Assembly (NCBI GenBank): GCA_036244855.1
Contig: BQKZ01005915.1
Location: forward strand, 1-37,458
Source: Temnopleurus reevesii
Taxonomy: Eukaryota; Echinodermata; Echinoidea; Temnopleuroida; Temnopleuridae
Direction of reading: 5' to 3'
DNA: 37,458 bases
The notes under the pieces were generated by a model. That model saw nothing but the letters and a program-made list of their open reading frames with translations. It did no database searches and was not told where the DNA came from. The translations under genes were made by a program, and so were the position numbers. Positions 21,541-31,870 of the stretch are shown here, one piece after another (position 1 is the stretch's first letter; each line of letters starts with the position of its first letter).

Positions 21541-21821
21541 AATGACTGACTCACACTTTTGCGTTTTAGCCCCCTTCGGCCCATCGTTTTTTTTTTTTAC
21601 AATTAACAACGCTCCATAGACGTACAAATATTACGTAGGTCATACGGTGGACTGACGTTCGCCGTACGCTGCTTGAGTGCAAGCCAAACGTCAGTCAACG
21701 CTGATCAACATCAGTATGATAATCCGCGTATACTGTGTGCTCGGGGAACGTTTTGATTTAAAAAAAAACGTCTGGCCGTCGCAGGCAATATAAATACGCA
21801 AAGGTGTGCGTCGACCTGTTA
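21541..21821. mobile_element. MITE family F, copy 4
   Basis: Left arm GACTGACTCACACTTTTGCG and right arm ACGCAAAGGTGTGCGTCGAC are inverted. The core reads GTCATACGGTGGACTGACGT..AACGTCAGTC. The central region is slightly expanded compared with copy 1. Confidence 0.82.
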
Positions 21822-21824
21822 AAC

Positions 21825-22320
21825 GGGCGAACACTTGAAAGTTGGAAGTCAGAAACAGAAAGGTGAAAAATACTTTATGTTTGTAAATATTGCTCAGAGA
21901 TATTTATGAAAACGGGATGTGCAATTCTGCGGCGGGTTCCAGTTCGTATTTTGTCATTTTAGTTTGTAGATTCAGAGTCTATCTTGTTTGATATTATTAA
22001 TTAAGTACAACCGGGGCGAGTAGCAATCAAGAGATGCGACTGGTTTTACGATCAATCGCATCCCTTCAAACATGTTTCGCCATAGGCTTATGATTGATGT
22101 TCATTCTAGGTTTGATCGCAGGTTTTATGATACAGGCCCCTGAAGTGGTGACACGCGTTATTCGATAAGACGAAACCCTTGAGATAAAATTCAGTAAAAG
22201 GTTGACGATTTTCTATTTGAGATTCATTAATGATTCTTATAACATTGTAATCGCAAGACAAAACACATGTTCTGTGTGTTTTGCCCTTTGGATTGGGTGG
22301 GTTATCAAGTGCATTTTATA
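21825..22320. other. No gene recognised; possible single MITE end
   Basis: GATCGCAGGTTTTATGATAC-AGGCCCCTG near 22112-22142 has the look of a MITE terminus, but no inverted partner was identified. Confidence 0.35.
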
Positions 22321-22321
22321 T

Positions 22322-22395
22322 GACAGGGGCTGCGGAAGCGGGTGAAGGAGGGGGGGTAGGAGGATGCAGCCCCCCCCCCCCCCCCCCCTCTTTAG
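22322..22395. repeat. Poly-G / poly-C repeat segment
   Basis: CAGGGGCTGCGGAAG, a G7 run, then GATGCAGC followed by a C17-18 run. See 11873-11945. Confidence 0.4.
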
Positions 22396-22827
22396 TGAAG
22401 GCATGCAAGCATAATGGTAGTGTGTGAAATTGTAGAATCAAGGACCTTCCTTCGTGAAACTTGACTTTCAAACGGTACCATGTCCCAGGGTGATGATGTG
22501 ATAAAATTGAAGTCAATTGTTTGCTTCTCTGCGGATATCCTAAATGATATTTTTTTGTTGTAGGTCTATATCGCTGTAAGAAATAAGTAGTTTTTGTATG
22601 AACAAGTTAAATTCAAGGTGAAATACTGGCAGCAGGTATTCTGGTATTTCACCGTTAAAATGAAAGAAAAATCTTGCTATTGATCAAGCAATTTAATGAT
22701 TTTTTGATCGAAATTATTTTGTGATAAATTGTATATATTGTACTAAATAAAATAGAACTTTATTTCATAGCGTTATTGTTGCTGTTGTTAATGTTTTTGT
22801 CGTCTTTGCTGATGCTGGTGTTCTTAG

Positions 22828-22862
22828 TATTGTTGTTGTTGTTGTTGTTGCTGTTGTTGTTA
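22828..22862. repeat. (GTT)n microsatellite
   Basis: TTGTTGTTGTTGTTGTTGCT and GTTGTTGTT, just upstream of MITE G. Confidence 0.8.
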
Positions 22863-22873
22863 TATCCGATTTA

Positions 22874-23040
22874 ATGCCCTGGCACACCAAACACGGCACG
22901 GCATAACCAGTTGATAACGGCACGGTATTTACGCGCTATCTTGGTTGCTATTGGTCAGCGCGCTCCTTCGCGCAAAGAATGCGGAGAAATCGCGTAAATA
23001 CCATGCCGTGATGTCGTGCCGTGTTTGGTGTGCCCGGGAC
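22874..23040. mobile_element. MITE G (~167 bp) with GC-rich inverted repeats
   Basis: Left CCTGGCACACCAAACACGGC, right (reverse complement) CCGGGCACACCAAACACGGC. A second inner pair CACGGTATTTACGCG / CGCGTAAATACCATG is also inverted. TTTA is present on both flanks (22870-22873, 23041-23044), a possible target-site duplication (TTA is equally compatible). Confidence 0.8.
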
Positions 23041-23288
23041 TTTAGGCGATTAATGCGATGTGCGAAGTATTCTGTTATTCAGAATTAGGGAGGAAAGCAA
23101 AAGAGATTGAAGAGGGAGATATAGAGGGGGAGGGGAAATTGGGGAGGGAAGCAAAGGGGAGAGAAAGAAAAGTACGAGGGGAGAAAGAAGCACAGAGAAA
23201 TAGAGGGAAAAGATTGTTAAAGAGAAATCAAATTACACTCCATACCCACATTTTATTCTTCCATTTCGAGAATTGTCGTCGCTTCAAT

Positions 23289-23496
23289 AGGCGGGTTTAC
23301 TAATAGATGCAAATTTTATGCATACCTCTAACACAAAGGTTGTTCTTGACAACCATAAAGCTTGCTCGAGGCTTGCCCGACATAGCAACAAGTAATGTAT
23401 GCAAACTGGATTCCAATTATTGTAGTCTTATCAACCGGTCTATGGAATACCATACGTTAAACGCACATAAATTTGAATATATAAGTAAACCCGCCT
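23289..23496. mobile_element. Element K (~208 bp) with 12-bp inverted ends
   Basis: Starts AGGCGGGTTTAC (23289-23300) and ends with the exact inverse GTAAACCCGCCT (23485-23496). The interior is non-coding. It abuts the large foldback L with no spacer. Confidence 0.6.
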
Positions 23497-24299
23497 AGGT
23501 CCACTTTTATGACAATAAATGTTGACTTGTGGTGATCTATGCTACCCTTACCATCACATTTGTGAGTGAGAGAGCTCCCAAATGTTTCCCATATATTTTA
23601 TAATATTTTTTCTTTATATTTTAGAGAGACATTTTGGGAACGCCCCTTAAAATTCTCTTCATATGCAGAGTACTGTATATGAGGTCATATACAGTACTAT
23701 GCATATGAAGAGAATTATTAGGGGGCATTTGTGGAAATCCCTTGGAGGAGAACTTATTTGATTTACAAAAGACATTAAGATGTAATTACACCTGACCTAA
23801 ACATACTTTGAATCATTCCTCATTATGTCTTATGCTAATTGGGGAATGTTTACAACTGGCCCATTATTAAGAGAGATTAACTTGGTGAACAATGACGATG
23901 GAATGCAATTACTGCTCAATGGACTATCAAGTGAATGTTTCCACAATTCTATCAATAGAAACAGCAGGCTCAATGGTGGAATGATTCAAGGTATGTTCAC
24001 GTCTGGTGAAAATACGTCCTAATATCCTTTGTAAATAAAATAAGTTCCCCTTCAAGGCATTTCCACAAATGCCCCTAAACATTCTATTCATATGCATAGT
24101 ACTGTATATGACCTCATATACAGTACTCTGCATATGAAAAGAATTTTTAGGGGCGTTCCCAAATTGGCTCACTAAAATATAAAGAAAAATTGTTTTAAAA
24201 TATATGGGACACATTTGGGAGCTCTCTCAACCACAAGGATGTTGGTAAGGGTAGCATAGATCGTCACAAGTCAACATGCATTGTCATAAAAGTGGACCT
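23497..24299. mobile_element. Large foldback element L (~803 bp, arms ~270 bp)
   Basis: The left arm 23497-23768 (AGGTCCACTTTTATGACAAT..) is inverted with similarity to 24029-24299 (..ATTGTCATAAAAGTGGACCT). Each arm carries its own nested palindrome, GTACTGTATATGA-(GG/CC)-TCATATACAGTAC, near 23672 and 24102. The ~260-bp centre has a 65-codon frame that I do not consider coding. Confidence 0.88.
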
Positions 24300-24475
24300 T
24301 TAAATAGAATATGCAGCCTACCTGTATTATTACAAAACGTCTGAAATGTCAACGATTTTGTTTTCATAACTGTGCTATCAACATGATCAAACCCTGATTA
24401 ATCCCTTTTATTAATTATGCAATATTTTTCATTAAAATGTCTTTGCTCTCTGGTACCAACCTAACTGCAGTCTAA

Positions 24476-24655
24476 GGGGGTGTTGCTCAAAAGCTGCAAT
24501 TGATCGCAAGTTGCAGTTGATCGGAACGCGCCAATCAAAACCATTGTTTTATGCACGTCTAGTTAAATGCGCGTACCGTGTGCGAATGAAAATGCGCGAT
24601 ACAATGACTGTGCAAAGTTGCAGTTGATTTGCAGTTGATTTTGAACAACACCCCC
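24476..24655. mobile_element. PIF/Harbinger-like MITE D, copy 1 (180 bp)
   Basis: Terminal repeats GGGGGTGTTGCTCAAAA / TTTTGAACAACACCCCC, with subterminal GCAAGTTGCAGTTGATC and GTTGCAGTTGATTTGCAGTT. Direct TAA duplications flank it (24473-24475, 24656-24658). A 3-bp TAA/TTA duplication with G-rich ends is typical of PIF/Harbinger (Tourist-like) MITEs. Confidence 0.85.
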
Positions 24656-24864
24656 TAAGTAACTAATTCTATAAGGCACTCAAAATTACATAAGACCAGT
24701 CCATTTAACAAACCATCTCTGGAATTATCTCATAACGTTTCGTAACAATCTTACCAATTATAATACGAAATTACCTACCAGTGGAATAAACAAAATAAAA
24801 GATTCTAAGAAAAGGGAAAATATGGCGATTATGGATGTCAGTGACCGGGTGTATTTATCACCTT

Positions 24865-25452
24865 CTTCAAAAGAAGAGTCTACCCCAAAATAATATTTTT
24901 TTTTATCAGAAGCAAAAAAAAATTGATGAGTAAAACAAAAAAAGGTTTGAATAAAATCGGACAAGTAATGAAAAAGTTATAAATCTTTTAAGATTTGAAA
25001 AAATGTGCAAATCAGTGGAAATTTCCAGAGATGTTGCCAATTTGATGACATCATGGGTGCACAACTAACCAGACTTTTCATTATAAATATGGTGCAAAAT
25101 TCATTATTTTTACAAAGAGTTGCAAAGTTTGTATGAATGGAAACATGCAAATAGTTGATCTACATATCTATCATAAAGATATCCTATGGTAAAAATTTTG
25201 AGGAAATCATATTTTTGGAGAAAAGGTAACATTTCATAACATTGATATGAATGTAATAAATGGTCAGTTGTGCACCTGTGACGTCATCAGTTGCCAATTT
25301 GTCTAAACATGGATCCATGGTCTAAATATTAAAACATTCATAACTTTCTTATTAGTTGTCCGATTTTCCTCAAACTTTTTTGTTCTGCTTATCTATTTTT
25401 TCTTCTCCTGTTGAAGAAATATATTTTTAAGGGGTAGACTCTTCTTTTAGAA
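24865..25452. mobile_element. MITE family E, copy 2 (~588 bp), opposite orientation
   Basis: Starts TTCAAAAGAAGAGTCTACCC and ends GGGGTAGACTCTTCTTTTAG. Internal blocks match copy 1 in reverse (AGAGATGTTGCCAATTTGAT versus ATCAATTTGGCAACATCTCT). It also has TGACGTCA, at 25279-25286. Confidence 0.85.
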
Positions 25453-25659
25453 CTGATTAACCTATTGATTACTGGGGTATGTAATTCCCATTGACTTTGT
25501 GCAGGGATAATCTGGTTTCAGTAGTCAATGGGTTAACGATTGGAGAAATACATTTTATTCATTCTACGTCTAAATATCACCGAATTTGGCAAGTTTAGTT
25601 TCACCAATTTTGATGCACAAGCATATTGCATATTACTTTCTTTAATAGTCAAGTGCAGG

Positions 25660-25712
25660 CTTATTAACTATTTATTTGTTTATTTGTTTATTCATTTATT
25701 TATCTATTTATC
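25660..25712. repeat. (TTTA)n-like microsatellite
   Basis: Runs of ATTTATTTGTTTATTTGTTT-type units directly before MITE D copy 2. Confidence 0.75.
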
Positions 25713-25715
25713 TAA

Positions 25716-25893
25716 GGGAGTGTTGCTCAAAATCAACTGCAAATCAACTGCAACTTTGAAAATTGAAACGCGCATTTTCATTCGCGCACGGTATGCGCAT
25801 TTAACAAGACGCGCATTTGAAACAATGATTTTGATTGGCGCGTTCCAGTCAACTGCAACTTGCGATCAATTGCAACTTTTGAGCAACACCCCC
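25716..25893. mobile_element. PIF/Harbinger-like MITE D, copy 2 (178 bp), inverted
   Basis: GGGAGTGTTGCTCAAAATCA at the left and TTTTGAGCAACACCCCC at the right, flanked by TAA on both sides (25713-25715, 25894-25896). The internal order is the reverse of copy 1. Confidence 0.85.
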
Positions 25894-25905
25894 TAACTAA
25901 TAATT

Positions 25906-25970
25906 CATTCATTCATTCATTAATTTATTTATTCATTCATTCATTCATTCATTTATTCATTCATGTATTC
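25906..25970. repeat. (ATTC)n microsatellite
   Basis: ATTCATTCATTCATTCATTA and variants, immediately after MITE D copy 2. Confidence 0.85.
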
Positions 25971-26222
25971 GAATATATCTATAGAGCCACAAAAGATGAG
26001 CAAGTGTGCTGTTTTTTTCATCAATGTCCTTATGCATTAGTATTTTAGTTTTTCTGAATTTTTAAACGCTAAATACTGTCAAGTCATGGAATATTCAGAC
26101 TTCATCAAAAAATATATTAAAGGTTAAAAATGGAAAGACATAAACTAACTCAATCACCACCCTCTGAAGATAAAAATTTCCTCAATTTTCCAATCCCGGC
26201 GAACTTGGATAGGTGTTAATCG

Positions 26223-26512
26223 TTAAAGTTCAACTTCCAGATAATCTCGCTGTAATTGATCAGGATTAAATCGCATTTGCTCAAAGCGCCAAGTCATCTT
26301 GCGAAGCTGGGGTGAGAGGCCAGTTGCATAGCCGCGGACTGACCTAACCTTTTCCCCAAACTGTATAGGCAGCATTTCAATTTCAAATTTTGTAGTCCTT
26401 TTGGGCAAAACGTTTGCTACATACGTATAGGTTTTCCCGGCCAATTTCATAAGAGTTGCATTCAAATCAACGAATGTATGTTTAGATACGACAGACTTTC
26501 GTAAACTCGCTT
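26223..26512 (-). CDS. Unrecognised open frame, possible terminal exon
   Basis: Minus-strand frame open from just after a TAA at about 26513 to a TAA at 26223, roughly 95 codons. The first in-frame ATG is near 26450 (MKLAGKTYTYVANVLPKR). Composition is protein-like: mixed charged and hydrophobic residues, few low-complexity runs, ending RDYLEVEL. No family is recognised. It could be the last exon of an unseen minus-strand gene, an exon relic, or chance. No splice acceptor could be assigned with confidence. Confidence 0.25.
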
Positions 26513-26920
26513 ATACAATACCTCATTTTCCTTTATTCATCATTTGATTTAATTTCTTGCCATTAATTTAGTCTCACTGATAATGGAATTTAAATATATA
26601 TTCCTTGAAATTAGCAGCCCAAAGTTTTCATTCAATTTCGTGCCAATCAAAATTCCACCTTGAATTTGAAAACACTTCTGACTCGTCTTTTTTTATTCAA
26701 TCGTTCTTATGTGTACGCTGAAGTGAGAAAATTGTGAAATCGGGTGCCAATTAAATGCCAATTAAATCAAACTAAATCAATTATTTAGGTAATCGAATCT
26801 CCCAGGTCATCCAATTTCATTCGAAATTGATTGATTTTACGTTTAATCGAATGCTGTTTTGATGAATTGAACGGGAAAATCTATTCTATATTGATACGCC
26901 TATATATGGGCCTTATCTTG

Positions 26921-27226
26921 TGCGTATACGTCGAGCTGAAGCCTAACGAATTCAACACCAATCAAGCTTTTTCCCTGCATATATTTGCGCAGATGGAAAA
27001 CATTCTAAACGCTGGGCATGCATTGGTTAGAAATGCAAATATCAATATATGTGGACAGAAATACACAAGGGAGAGATCAGGCTGACGTTAACGTGTGCGT
27101 ACGTCGAGCTGAATTCTAAATTATACAACGTCATCCAAGTGCCTTCCCAGTATGTTTATGAAGGAACACATTTTAAACGTAAGGCATGCGTTGAATATAC
27201 AACGCAAATGTGTGACTAAAGCCTTA
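26921..27226. mobile_element. MITE family M, copy with a duplicated half
   Basis: Two direct half-copies: 26921-27026 (ACGTCGAGCTGAAGCC..AACGCTGGGCATGC) and 27095-27192 (ACGTCGAGCTGAATTC..AACGTAAGGCATGC). The right terminus AACGCAAATGTGTGACTAAA-GCCTTA at 27200-27226 matches M and F family ends. Confidence 0.55.
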
Positions 27227-27229
27227 ATA

Positions 27230-28885
27230 TCAAATCATAGCCCCCGAACTTGAAACTGACTGCCCAAGATCTAAATTTAATCACGGGGGCAATGACGAGA
27301 CGAATAAATTCTATTTGGTCGATAAAATTCTGTTATTAGATTTGGGTCCCAGGAACACGTGGGTATATATAGGAAGACGGGATATTAACGTATTATCCCC
27401 ATATACATGATAGATTTGTATAAATAGGAATAGACTGAGGATCTATTGACACATTTTATTTTATAAAATATATATATATAACGCTATACCGACGCTCAGT
27501 CCGCGTAATTCCCGCGGCTAATTTTGATTTTCTTGCAAAAGTAACTTGCATTCATATTTCTTTCCTTTTCTCCTTTTTTTCATGTGGTTTAAAGATATTT
27601 TACTTTTCAGTTCATAAATACATGAATTAGAATTGAAATCATTTTCTTTCATGAAATAAACCAATGACGTCAGATTTCTATTAATTTTAGAACAAAAGAT
27701 AATGATTGTGGATATCATTCAGTAACAATAGCTTGTCATTCCAAAATGTATGTAATAAAATAGATCTCACACCACAAGTACGTGTTAATGGAAACAGCTG
27801 TAGAAGGAAATATTACAATGGAAAACTTATTAAGTAATATATACAATGGGTTATGATGGGATATTTATATATTTATTCATTAATTATAGTCTTCTTTAAA
27901 AACAGAGTAGGTGCATTTAGTTGTAAAAACTGCTTTTCAAACACGCCCTGTGGTATTGAAATCTCAGTTTGTCTGATTAGATATTAAATGAAATATTTAT
28001 AGGGGTAATTTTCGAGGAAACTCTTTGGCAGAAGTTTCTGCTTTTATTTATTTTTAATCTGCATTTATCTAAACAAGACAAAATCAAGCTGCAATGTAGC
28101 TAAGTGGTAAGTATAAGATAAATTAAAATTCATAAATAACGCACATCACAGATTTCGTGGATATCATTAAAATTGAATCATCATTCCTCATGAGATAGTG
28201 AAAATGTGACATTTTAGAAATCGTTATGATTTTAGTGATTAGAAAAGCGAAACCATAAAAGTTTCATTCAGCAACCTAATTCTTTATAGAACTGTTATCG
28301 TGGGAAACTTTCAGATCAATGATTTCTGACAGAAATCTATGAAAAAAACCTTACTTATAAATGCCAAGTAACCTTACACATTCGCAAACATGTAACATGT
28401 AACAGTAGCGTAAAATGAATTTGTTGATCTATTTCTTTCGATGCACAGACGTTTGAGGGAAGGGTACTTGGATAATGCAAACATGCACGTACGGCGAGTG
28501 TAGCTCAACGTTAGTCAAAAATGCCCCCTGTGAACTTTAGTGCACAAGAACTGTAAGATAGGTTGAATTATTGCTGGGCAGGGCAACCGCTCGACTGATC
28601 GACGCTCATCAGACTGCTATTTTTTTTTTGGGGGGGGGCGATTGGTTGGATGCCCTTTGCCGCCCCCACCCCCACCCCAAGAATAATTAGTTACGATTAT
28701 GATCCGCGGCTAGGAAAATAAGTTTCAAGGTTTTTGTTGCTATTGTCTTTGTTGTTGTTGTTGTCTTTTCCTTATCTTCGTCGTCATAATTTTTCTTCTT
28801 CGAGCATTTAAGCTTTTATTTACTTTTTACGGTCTTCTGTCTTGTTGATTTTGTATAAACTCATTTATAAATTAGATATTGTAGA
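27230..28885. other. No gene recognised
   Basis: AT-rich. 28444-28535 faintly resembles the M-family core (CGTACGGCGAGTGTAGCTCA-ACG). A poly-G run is at 28630. Confidence 0.5.
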
Positions 28886-28887
28886 TT

Positions 28888-29100
28888 TGGGCAGAGGAGG
28901 GGGGGGGAGGTAATCCAGCATTCTGTAGAAAATTCACCACTAAAATATATTACCCAAAAGTGTGCGGAAAAAAAAGCAACACAACTTTAATAAAAAGAGC
29001 AACTATAGTCACAGTATGTTGTATTTTCTCGTACACTTTTTGGTAATATCATAGTGGTGAATTTTTTTTCTCAGAATGTTGAATTATCCCCTTCAGCCCA
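28888..29100. mobile_element. MITE H (~213 bp)
   Basis: Left TGGGCAGAGG.., CCAGCATTCTGTAGAAAATT, CACCACTAAAATATATTACC; right (reverse complement) TGGGCTGAAGGGG.., CAACATTCTGAGAAA.., TTCACCACTATGATATTACC. A poly-G run lies in the left end only. Confidence 0.75.
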
Positions 29101-29732
29101 GAACGAGATAGTAATTAATGTGTGTTTTATTATCCGTTCATGGGAATACAACTTAATATAACCCATCAAGAAGAACATTATGAGCACGTACAATGAGATC
29201 AGATCATCAAAAAAATTCTCTTCGTGTCACATCTCCGGGGTTTTGGCTCTCGTGCAAAAATTAGTGGAATAACGAACCATGCCTTAAAGTTAACCTTCCA
29301 AAATATCTCCCCTGAGTTTTTATCTCGTCCGATCTTTTCTCTCCAGTATCCTTTTGTTTCCTAGTTTCTCTTTTGTAATTTTAATTCTGTCTATTCATGT
29401 ATTTGGTCTAAGTCACACATTTTGAGTGAATAGAAAACACATAACCAGTGTAAATGAACTTGTACGTTCACATGCGCAAAATAAGCAGGGAGATGCTTGG
29501 TAAACACTGAATTCGTTCGGCTGGTGCTCGGCGTACGAACATGTCAGGAAATGTGCACGTCTTATAGAAGCGGGAAGGTGAAAGTGGATGGGATATTAAA
29601 GATAATATTTTCTTGGTACCATCTTTGCAATTATCAACGCAAATCGAAATACGGTAATGTTTCACAGGGGAGACGCTGCGCTTATGCTGACTTATAAGAA
29701 CCGAAAGGATAAGGAGGAAAACGATGTTTTGT

Positions 29733-29969
29733 TTTAAAGGCTGACTATATACACATTTGCGTTTATAGCCAACATCTGCCTTTCATTCAGGACGTTCTGA
29801 AAACTAAAACAATATAGAAGAACGACGCCTACTTGATGCTAACGCGTGCACACGTCGATCGCTGGACAGACGCCTTCAACGTCCGTCAAACGTCTTTCCC
29901 CTGTATTTCAGCTTTTGCGAAGCGTCATGAAGGCTGGGCAGAAGGTGATTATGTCATGAGTTCGCCTTA
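29733..29969. mobile_element. MITE family M, full copy
   Basis: Starts TTAAAGGCTGACTATATACA then CATTTGCGTTTATAGCCAAC, and ends ATGTCATGAGTTCGCCTTA. The core reads GACGCCTACTTGATGCTAAC..CAACGTCCGTCAAACGTCTT. Its ends resemble family F, so M and F may use the same transposase. Confidence 0.7.
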
Positions 29970-30490
29970 AAAAAGGAAAACCTGCAGGCCGCTCCTCATC
30001 CCCACCCACTGTATCCCCACAAATTAGCATCAGCCCAGCGTCTGCCCTCTTTAGCATTCAAACAAACTCGATTTGCATTTATCATACATCGCCTGTTAAC
30101 GTGTGACCGGTCTTTTACATGTATCACGATCAAAACATTCTGTCTCCCCTACTGCTACACTTCCCCTTTCTCATTCAAAGCAATTATCTTTCACTTCCCT
30201 CCCTCATTTTCCCTCTCATCCTGCTTCATGGTTTCTATTCCTAAACTTTTTGTCCCCCTTCCTCCTTCCCTTTTCCTCCATTGGGACAATCTGGTTTGAA
30301 TTTAATACACGCTCAACATCGGCGAGACTGCATGTTGGGGGTCGAAGTTAACAATGCACATGAACATGTTAAGAAACATGCAAGTCTGAAGGATAAGAAC
30401 GAGCCCAGTATTGGGCATAATTACCATAAAAAAATTATGTACCGTCTTTACTCAATGTTTAGTTATGTTTGTGAATTTGTTGTTGGTGGT

Positions 30491-30511
30491 GGTGTGTGTG
30501 TGTGTGTGTTC
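30491..30511. repeat. (GT)n microsatellite
   Basis: Short TGTGTGTGTGTG run followed by T-rich sequence before the SINE at 30579. Confidence 0.75.
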
Positions 30512-30578
30512 TTGTTCTTGTTCTTTTTGTGTTTTTTTTCTTCTTTTTTTCTTTTGAGCACAATGAATTAAATCAAGG

Positions 30579-30881
30579 AGGCGCCGTGGTGTAGTGGTCG
30601 TGGCTCTCGCCTCCAACCAGAGGGTCGTAGGTTCGAGTCCCACCCAGGGCGTTAATTTCCTTCAGCAAGAAATTCATCCACATTGTGCTGCACCCAACCC
30701 AGGTGAGGTGAATGGGTACCTGGTAGGAATATTTAATCCTTGAAACGCCAAGTGCGCTAATGAAGTGGCTGCCGGGCTAAATCCAGGGTAATAATGCTGC
30801 AATTGTAGAGCGCTTAGAGAATTCTTTATAAGGAGTTGATAAGCGCTATATAAAAGCCGTTCATTATTATTATTATTATTA
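30579..30881 (+). mobile_element. tRNA-derived SINE, family A, near full length
   Basis: Starts with a tRNA-like head: A-box-like TGGTGTAGTGG at 30587-30597 and B box GGTTCGAGTCC at 30630-30640. The family body follows (CAGCAAGAAATTCATCC, CCCAGGTGAGGTGAATGGG) and then an (ATT)n tail at 30862-30881. It is the most complete of the three copies here. RNA polymerase III transcription is expected from the boxes; activity is unknown. Confidence 0.87.
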
Positions 30882-31344
30882 AGAGGCAACAAACCGGCCC
30901 TCTAAAATTGGGGCACTTTGAAAGCAAGAGGCACCCTCCAATTTTCCCTGATATTAAATGTAGTTTGCATTAAAATATGGCAGCGTCACTAGGATTTTGT
31001 TGTAAAAATACAAAAAGCGCTAACTTGGAATTTTGGACAGTTATATGGTGCTGAAAATCTGCTGCCATCATATTTCACTGCAATATTAACAAACTGCTAA
31101 CAGGGCGGACGTAAATGGCATTTAAAAATGACATATTCAATTCCTCTAGAACCTTTCTAACCCTGTTTTAGGTTTTGTACAGGTATCTAGAATACTTTAA
31201 ACAACAGGTTGATTATTGAAGACTTTCCATATCCCTGGATTGCCCGCGGTGTGGCTTAAGATATCAGGGGAAGACCCTTGCTTCGATCCTAATCTAAGGA
31301 TATTATATTTTCCGGCCATTAAATTTGTTGTTAATCCAAGTTCT

Positions 31345-31870
31345 CGTTCATCTTTCGTTTCTGCTTTCGCCTTCGTCTCCATCCTCGCCCTTATCTTTTA
31401 TCTTACTTACCTTGTTCTCGTTTTTCGTCGTCTTCTTCTTCTTCGTCATCCATCTTCTTCTTAGCTTCTTCCTATCCTCTTTATCTCTCTTCTTTCTTCT
31501 TAATTTTTTGAAAGTTCTTATATTTTCCCCTTATGATTCCGACACATTTTCATTTTCACATTTTCCGTCTACTATGCTTCTTCAATTATTCTATTCCTTC
31601 TCCTTTTACGCGTTTTAATTCCTTCAATGTCACTCCATCTCTCTGTTTCTTCTTCATCATCTTCATCATCTTCTGCTTCTTCATTATTGTTCTCTTCTCC
31701 TCCCCTTTCTTCTGCATATCTCCCTATTCCTGTTCCTCCTTATTCTGCCTCTCTATCTCTTTTACTCTTTCTCCTACTTCAAATGATTCGTCTGCTCCTC
31801 TTCTTCCTCTCCCCTCTTTTAGCTTAGTCGTCTTCCGAGTCTTCTTCCTCATCTTCTCCTTCATCTTCTT
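31345..31870. repeat. Long pyrimidine-rich tract
   Basis: More than 500 bp with strong C/T bias on the plus strand (CTTCTTCTTCTTCGTCATCC and similar), interrupted by short mixed stretches. No credible coding sequence. Confidence 0.75.

Noticed and set aside
23825..24022. 65-codon frame in the loop of foldback L
   Set aside because: Short, no homology recognised, and fully inside a mobile element.
30579..30655. Possible genuine tRNA gene at the SINE head (also 10815-10885)
   Set aside because: A and B boxes are present but the acceptor arms do not pair properly and SINE bodies with ATT tails follow directly.
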